This document shows positions 1-64,000 of a stretch of 64,000 nucleotides of DNA, one piece after another. Origin of the DNA: Amorphochlora amoebiformis (taxonomy: Eukaryota; Cercozoa; Chlorarachniophyceae); NCBI GenBank assembly GCA_054601695.1, contig BAAHQB010000127.1, positions 62,001-126,000 of the forward strand, given 5' to 3'. Made by a program: the position numbers and the translations under genes. Within the stretch, counting starts at the first letter, position 1. Every line of letters begins with the position of its first letter. The notes beneath the pieces are model-generated. The model searched no databases and had not been told where the DNA came from. It saw only the letters and a program-made list of their open reading frames with translations.

Positions 1-83
1 GAATAAGCCGATGGAGGCGTCCAGGTGTCCTCGATCCGTTTTGTTTATTAGAAAACCTCGCCTGGTTTCTCTCACGATGCGTC

Positions 84-11805
<11,722 letters not shown>

Positions 11806-12386
11806 CCTGCGGCGTATACGTGACATCGACTGGTTTTAGCCTCTGATGTTGTATCGTCAATCCGTGTGCTATGACGTAAACGACCAACGACAGTTTTACT
11901 AGTTTTAGCAAGTTGCCTTTAATTTCACCAGTTTCTCCTGTTGTTACGTCACACTAGCATAATTTGTGCATTATTCTAAAGAGCTCAAAAAGCACTGCGG
12001 CTCTGGATCTAGACCATCTGCATCTACCATATTGTACATCTAGTGTACATATACCCAGCTGTATCTAGTGTATTTACATGTAGTCTAGAGCTCTATATAG
12101 AGTACTTATAGACAACTAGACTAGTATATTCACGATGTACATGTATACTAGCTATGATATACTCTAGATACTAGATACTACTGGGGTAGACATAAACTTT
12201 ATTACACATATACATCATCTACATATGTCTGGATATGCAGTTTCACATCACATATGTACATGTTACTGCAACAGCCAGATAATATTATACGTGGTAAATA
12301 CAGTCTTATCGGCTCATAGATATCTCAATTTGTTCGCAATAAATTACATCCAAAGCCAAACATTTACGCCTCCGGAAGGCTGTAAA
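11806..12386. other. Convergent 3' intergenic region, CTAG-rich
   Basis: Space between the metallophosphoesterase stop and the LSM4 stop. No coding island was found. From about 12005 to 12175 it holds nine CTAG tetranucleotides in under 200 bases, within motifs such as ATCTAGTGTA and ACTAGACTAG. TA microsatellite is absent. Confidence 0.75.
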
Positions 12387-12902
12387 TCACCTCCTACCCC
12401 TTCCACGCCCCCGCGACCCGACTGTAGAACGACCGCGACCGCGGCCCCGACCGCGTCCCCTACCCCTACCACGTCCACGTCCCCTCGCGGAGATGGTCTT
12501 ATCTTTACGTTGGTTTGAAAACACCTCCTCCTTGACTTTATCCAATACCTTTTGATGATATGACCGAATCAGACGTACCGTGTACATGTACATGTTCGGG
12601 GGCTTTCGAGGCAGGGCTTACCTCGTCCGGAATCCGTAAGTATTTGATCGTATTCCCCTTAATATAACACTCGGTCATCTGCCAGAACCTCTGGCCTGAG
12701 AGAGAAAACATACTTAGGAGACCCGAAAAGGATCGCATGTGCGCACTTTCTCACCATCTCGTGATGTACAGATCACCCCCCGGATGAGAAGATTCATCCA
12801 GTTGTCACAACTAACTAGGTGACCATTGTATGTCTCTCCATTTTTTAGCTCGACGAGCATGGGGTGCCCTACGGCACTCCTTAGCAGCGATAAGGGCAGC
12901 AT
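12387..12902 (-). CDS. LSM4: U6 snRNA-associated Sm-like protein LSM4, three exons
   Basis: Subunit of the heptameric LSm rings (LSm2-8 on U6 snRNA, LSm1-7 in mRNA decay). Exons on the - strand: 12755-12902, 12622-12695, 12387-12548; phases 1 and 0 match and the product is 127 residues, about the usual length. The Sm1 region begins [10 protein letters not shown] and includes [17 protein letters not shown] and DNWMN; Sm2 is in [17 protein letters not shown]. The C-terminus is an RG/RGG tail, encoded by a CCGCGACC-type GC-rich stretch, as in many LSM4 proteins. Both introns are short (59 and 73 nt) and TA-free, unlike those of the large neighbours. The start lies 60 bp from the start of the divergent YEATS gene. 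Identification is firm. Confidence 0.95.
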
Positions 12903-12962
12903 TTCTCGCGGGCAAGACGATCAGGCGCCAATCCCCGATATTTAAAGATTAAATATTCGGCA
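12903..12962. promoter_or_regulatory. Divergent promoter between LSM4 and YEATS gene
   Basis: Only 60 bp separate the two start codons on opposite strands, so core promoter elements of both genes must overlap here or lie in the 5' coding regions. No TATA box or other motif can be assigned with confidence. Confidence 0.65.
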
Positions 12963-17921
<4,959 letters not shown>

Positions 17922-18754
17922 CGCGATCGTTGCAAGTTCCAGAAGTACCATCGCAGCTAACTAGCTAAGGCTCTGCAATTCGACAACGTTAACATACCGA
18001 CTAGACCGCATAAGGCCAGCCAATATGGTTCATGCAGAATAGCTCTATATATGTCCTAGATCTATTTTACTAGAACTAGTACTTACTAGACCTAGTGGAA
18101 CTGCAGTGTATCACGTATCATGATCTAGTGATAAATAAATAGATATTTTCACATGATGCTAGGATTATAGTGACTAAATACTAACTTGCTAGTATAAGTA
18201 CTGTACATTCTAGACCTTCATATCTATCTATATCCTAGATATCTACATATACACATATATACATACATGTGTATTTACTATATATATATATATATATATA
18301 TCTACATATCTATATATAAATATTTGTACTGGAACAGATATACATAAGTGTGTGCATGTGTTTGTGTGTATATATATACGAGTGTATATTGTATATATAT
18401 ATATATCTAGATATATATACTATATATATATATAATATATAATATGTATATATATCTGTATATGTATCTATTTGCAGATTTCCACGTACATATCCGGCGC
18501 ACATTTTAACCAAATTCATGATCTAGATTCTTAATGAGATTAATTCAATTAATTATCTAGATTCTAGGGATTCTAGGGATTGTCGCGTGTATTCGATCAG
18601 AATTGTCCTCAGCTTATCGACTAACTTACAGCTTACATCAACGTCGTCGCGCCTCACTTCTTGATGGCTGAATTTAGGAAAAATCCCATTGTGGAAAAAC
18701 ATCTAAATCTCATCTAGCGCGAACTATGGTCTCGTATCTGGACTGATGAATTCT
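17922..18754. other. Convergent 3' intergenic region, CTAG-rich
   Basis: Space between the YEATS stop and the hydrolase stop. About twelve CTAG tetranucleotides fall between 17950 and 18240, and four more at 18520-18575. A short TA tract lies at 18279-18455. No further exon was recognised. Confidence 0.75.
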
Positions 18755-33005
<14,251 letters not shown>

Positions 33006-33527
33006 TTTTGGGTCGCTTTGATTGCCAAGATATATTGACATATCTCGATAGATCTCTTGCAATATGCTATAAGGGATATTGGTTGTAAATATCTCGATAT
33101 TCAGAATCTATATATTTAATCTCTTTCCCCGATTTATTATGATCTCTAAATTCTTCGGCTGTGGCGCGTTCGCGCGAAAGGAGCCCGAGATGGTCACACA
33201 CTGGGAGTCATATAGAAAAATTTAGAATTATTTCACAAGTCAATGGGGTCAGGCACTACAGGGGCTGTAGATCAGATAAAATTTTCCCGAGACACTCGCC
33301 ATGAGCCAAATATCGACGTAATTCACCCCAATTCCCGCGCACTCGAAAAGATACCTCAACCTTTTGGTCTGTATATACGCCCTCAGCGTTAGATGGACAG
33401 CCAACTGTCATAATACCCCTCCTATTCGTCATTTGGGGGGATATATTATATCTGTATTAATGTTTTGATCTTCCATCTGACGCTCTGGAAGCCATACACC
33501 CACACATCGGGAGTTGAGAATTGTCAA
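33006..33527. promoter_or_regulatory. Divergent intergenic region, hydrolase and DEAH helicase
   Basis: TA-free unique sequence between two divergent starts, in sharp contrast to the introns on both sides. It presumably holds both promoters and 5' UTRs. I see no assignable TATA box; exact bounds depend on the uncertain helicase start. Confidence 0.6.
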
Positions 33528-60438
<26,911 letters not shown>

Positions 60439-60612
60439 AATAGCTGGTTCTAGATGATTCGGTAAATTTATTCGAATGATAATATGAACTCACTACACGG
60501 CAGCCATGTCAGAGTTAATTCTACGTGCATGAGTATCATAATATTCAAGTATACACCGGCTGTAGTCTCTGCTCTACAGTCTACACTACAGGCAAAGTTG
60601 CTCCTGTGTATG

Positions 60613-60687
<75 letters not shown>

Positions 60688-60723
60688 GTGTGTGTGTGTA
60701 TGTATATACATATATCTGTATAT

Positions 60724-60770
<47 letters not shown>

Positions 60771-60987
60771 TTGTGTATGTGTATGTGCATGTGTAAGATT
60801 AAATATGCCATGAATAAATAAATTGATGTATACAGAGTATATATATATATATAATATATTATATATATACATATATATTTATATATACAGTATATACATA
60901 TACATACATGTATATAAATAACATATTTATTTATATACGCACGCATGTACATGTACCTACATACGTACATACTTATATACATATATT

Positions 60988-61028
<41 letters not shown>

Positions 61029-61061
61029 TATATATATATATGATATATATATATATGTCTA

Positions 61062-61101
<40 letters not shown>

Positions 61102-61682
61102 TAAACATATATATACATGTATCTTAGGCGCATAGATAATTATGTCACAATTTTGTGATCTATGTAGAGTACATAATACCACATATCTGGAATATAATGC
61201 AACGACTAAGAATCTAAGAATCTAAGACTAGTATATATCTAGTATATATAATATTATATATGTAGTATCCTTCATCACATATATATATATACACATATAT
61301 CGGTGGGGTGTTGTCTAGATAATATTTGTACGGCTTTTTGTATTCTAGCACTATTAGACTGGTCTAGTAGATAGATATGTAATATTACTATCACTGAAGT
61401 GAAACCAGTCAAGCAAAAGTATCATGAATATACTCTGATATATATATCTAGATATATATTATTATATGTGTGTGTGTGTGTGTCTAGTGTGTGTGTGTAT
61501 GCATGTGTATATACACACATATATATCTAGTGTGTATATATATATATATATGTGTGTATGTGTGTATATATGTATATACAGATATACGTTATATATATAT
61601 ATATATATATTATATATATCTAGTATATATATATATATATATATCTAGTATATCTAGCATATATATATATATATATATATCT

Positions 61683-61728
<46 letters not shown>

Positions 61729-61731
61729 CTA

Positions 61732-61766
<35 letters not shown>

Positions 61767-61771
61767 TATAC

Positions 61772-61805
<34 letters not shown>

Positions 61806-61852
61806 ACCAGAATATCTAGATATATCTAGATTTAGTAGATATATATTATAAA

Positions 61853-61943
<91 letters not shown>

Positions 61944-62223
61944 ATAGTATCGTTATTATTATTATAATATTATATTATTTGATTCATATTAGTGTAATCT
62001 AGATGATTATTACACTTTTATACGGATATCATCCTTATTCAGCGAACTTAATATTTGGTTTAAATTCAGATAAGCTCAAACGTGATAATTTGAAGTTTGA
62101 TATTCTTATGCTGGGCGCAGCCCTATGGACAGACCACGTTCTTGAGTGTTGTTGACTGGGATTGTGGGTTTGTTGCCGGACTTTTAACTCGGAAGGATTC
62201 ACGTACTAACGAGGAGTGTGGGA
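60439..62223. other. Convergent 3' intergenic region, TA- and CTAG-rich
   Basis: Space between the helicase stop and the CDK stop. TA tracts dominate. About fifteen CTAG tetranucleotides, often as TATATCTAGTATATA, are spread from 61220 to 61835. Unique sequence at 60439-60605, 61130-61420 and 61975-62223 shows no recognised exon. Confidence 0.7.
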
Positions 62224-63120
62224 TCAAGATGAAAACTTCTTCAACTTCCTAAGATCGTCGAAGTAAGGATGCTTCATTGCTTCAGCAGCAGATATCCGTT
62301 TGGCCGGGTCGTACGTCAGCATCTTGGACAACAAATCCAGGCCAAGCTTGTCGAGTCGAGAGCAGACCTCCTTCCACGGCTTAGGCTTGAAGTTCCCCAA
62401 AGTTCCAACCTTATATTCTGGGAGAGAAGTCAGCCCAGGCCAGGTCTTCGGGTTTGGGCTTCCGAGGATCTTGAAAATTTTCCAAAGCTGGTCGTTATCC
62501 GCCTGTCCAGGGAAGAGCGGTTTCCCGTTGGCCATCTCAGCGAAGATACAGCCCACGCTCCAAATATCGATGGGTGTGGAGTAGTTCTTTGACCCGAGCA
62601 GAACGTCTGGTGCACGATACCATAACGTAACCACCTCGTGTGTATAGGAACGGACCGGGATGCCGAAAGCTCGAGCAAGCCCGAAGTCCGCCAGCTTCAG
62701 CTCACCCTCCATGTTGATGAGGAGATTCTGGGGTTTTAAATCTCGATGTAATACTCGGTGATCGTGGCAGTAGGCAATGCCCTTGAGCAGCTGATACAGG
62801 AAAGACTTTACTGTTGAGAGCTCAATGCCTTTTTCCCCACACGCGTCTAAATACTTTTTCAAATCTTGATCCAAGTATTCAAATACCAGTGTTAACTTTC
62901 TCTCCGTATGGACGACGTCATAGAGACGGACGATATTTTCGTGCTGGAGCTGTTTAAGGAGGGAGATTTCTCGAATCGCAGTCGACGGGATTCCTTCATC
63001 CTCAGCATCGAGGCGGATCTTTTTCAGTGCAAGTAACTCCGCGGTTTTCTTGTCCTTGGCCTTGAAGACAACGCCATAGGTCCCTTGTCCAATTTTTTCC
63101 AGCGTCTGATACTTGTTCAT
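62224..63120 (-). CDS. CDK1: PSTAIRE cyclin-dependent kinase, CDK1/CDC2 type
   Basis: Ser/Thr kinase driving the cell cycle with a cyclin partner. Single uninterrupted frame of 298 residues, matching CDK1 in length and numbering: glycine loop GQGTYG with inhibitory-site Thr14 and Tyr15, Lys33, PSTAIRE helix at 45-51, catalytic [13 protein letters not shown], activation loop ending [14 protein letters not shown] with the usual activating Thr, and GSVGC-type [10 protein letters not shown]. The protein ends KLKKFSS. ATG at 63120 aligns with the family start. It has no intron and no TA repeat, unlike most genes here. CDK1 versus another PSTAIRE kinase cannot be settled without a tree. Confidence 0.96.
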   Translation of the reverse strand: MNKYQTLEKIGQGTYGVVFKAKDKKTAELLALKKIRLDAEDEGIPSTAIREISLLKQLQHENIVRLYDVVHTERKLTLVFEYLDQDLKKYLDACGEKGIELSTVKSFLYQLLKGIAYCHDHRVLHRDLKPQNLLINMEGELKLADFGLARAFGIPVRSYTHEVVTLWYRAPDVLLGSKNYSTPIDIWSVGCIFAEMANGKPLFPGQADNDQLWKIFKILGSPNPKTWPGLTSLPEYKVGTLGNFKPKPWKEVCSRLDKLGLDLLSKMLTYDPAKRISAAEAMKHPYFDDLRKLKKFSS

Positions 63121-63235
63121 GCTGGTTCCGGAGGGCTAGAAATTTTTGGACACCACAAGGCACCCTTTCAACTCAATATCGCGGCACGCGAAAAATCAAG
63201 ATTAATTTTTCGGTTGCCAGAGCCGTTGAGCTAGC
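63121..63235. promoter_or_regulatory. Divergent promoter between CDK and unidentified gene
   Basis: 115 bp separate the two divergent ATGs. No repeats and no clear core element; a GCGGCACGCG stretch lies near its middle. Confidence 0.6.
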
Positions 63236-64000
63236 ATGGATCCCGATCAGGCAACAATCAAGAAGCGCCCCGGGCTTCGGTCTGCGGCCTTTGATATGTT
63301 TGCAGATCCAGACACCCCCACAGATGAAGATGCAACGATCAAGAAGGTGCCCATCTTCTTGCGGAAGAATCAGGTAAACTCTGACGACGCCACGCTCAAG
63401 AAAAAGTCTCGCAGTGATGAGATTGCTGACGAGGAGAGCAATTTCACCCGTCTAATGCGGCAGGTACCTCTCTTTAAACTTGTTCTTAGATTATGTGCGT
63501 ATCCTCACCTGTGTGCCCTTGTAAAGCCTCAGCCCTCCGCCGAAACGCCTGTGTCATCGAGATTTGAGGTAATGCGGACGTGAAGTTACCTTGCACTCCA
63601 CTGATTTCCAAACCTTAGGGGCATGGTTCTTACTTCAAGAGCGCACGAGGAGAGGGTTCTGATGTATTTTGTTCTCCCAAGGGACTCGCGAATGCTTCCA
63701 AGAGGCCAGAAGTGAATACACCGTCGTTCAAACCGGGGACCTCCAGCAGGGTATGATATCTTACAACATTAGGCCCGGTGGCGGCTGAATCTCTGCGTTT
63801 GCTAACCCCGAGTCAATTTTTTGGTATATAGACTAAGTGGCTAGAATCCAGGAGCACTACCCCTCAGCGTACGGGGGATCTCCGCTCGGATTTCGATACG
63901 ACCAAGGTAAGTTCTCATCAAACTGTTGTGATGAAACATAATGACAACCTCTTATATCAGGAAAATAAGGTCGGATACGCAAACTTTAATAGCTCCATAG
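63236..64000 (+). CDS. Unidentified protein with repeated DATIKK motifs, partial
   Basis: Not recognised. Exons by phase: 63236-63463, 63527-63568, 63619-63750, 63832-63906, 63961 to the right edge (incomplete). All donors are GT and acceptors AG, phase 0 throughout. The first exon carries three related short motifs, DQATIKKRP, DATIKKVP and DATLKKKS, suggesting a repeated linear interaction or modification site. The rest is polar, rich in Ser, Lys and Pro and probably disordered (for example TPSFKPGTSSR). Introns are 50-81 nt, ordinary in composition and TA-free. The start ATG at 63236 is the first after the divergent promoter. A nuclear or cytoskeletal regulator is possible but there is no evidence for either. 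Confidence 0.7.

Noticed and set aside
62269-62592. + strand frames within the CDK region
   Set aside because: Antisense shadows of the conserved kinase frame on the - strand.

Overview
This window comes from the nuclear genome of a eukaryote, probably a protist or alga; I cannot place the lineage. Evidence: spliceosomal GT-AG introns in almost every gene, TTAGGG-type telomeric repeats, and eukaryote-specific proteins (LSM4, a YEATS protein, a PSTAIRE kinase, a DEAH-box RNA helicase with an RS region). Most of the 64 kb is (TA)n microsatellite. Almost all apparent reading frames encoding [12 protein letters not shown] or RERERE are low-complexity DNA, not genes. The real coding sequence sits in short islands between TA tracts. 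When these islands are read in order with GT and AG borders and matching phases, they rebuild complete conserved proteins. All exon structures here are my manual reconstructions from phase continuity and remembered family motifs; no RNA data or search was used.

Layout: (1) plant-type calcineurin-like metallophosphoesterase, + strand, left edge to 11805, about 16 exons. (2) LSM4, - strand, 12387-12902, three exons. (3) YAF9/GAS41-type YEATS protein, + strand, 12963-17921, seven exons. (4) membrane-anchored alpha/beta hydrolase with an Asp nucleophile, - strand, 18755-33005, 18 exons over 14.3 kb. (5) DEAH-box RNA helicase with an N-terminal RS region, + strand, about 33528-60438, about 40 exons over 27 kb for about 809 residues. 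(6) PSTAIRE cyclin-dependent kinase, - strand, 62224-63120, no introns. (7) unidentified gene with short ordinary introns, + strand, from 63236 off the right edge. Strands alternate strictly, so every intergenic space is either a compact TA-free divergent promoter (12903-12962, 33006-33527, 63121-63235) or a convergent 3' region. All three convergent regions are rich in the tetranucleotide CTAG.

The most unusual biology is in the introns. TA tracts often begin exactly at the 5' splice site (GTATAT...) and end at the 3' splice site (...ATATAG). Between TA tracts, the last bases of the preceding exon plus its 5' splice site are copied again and again; one whole exon is duplicated, and in one intron the 3' splice site is the repeated unit. 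Some copies are inverted. Other introns are built from telomeric repeats, including one 139-nt intron made almost wholly of CCCTAA. LSM4 and the helicase suggest RNA-processing functions, the YEATS protein chromatin, and the CDK the cell cycle; nothing shows that the genes work as a cluster.
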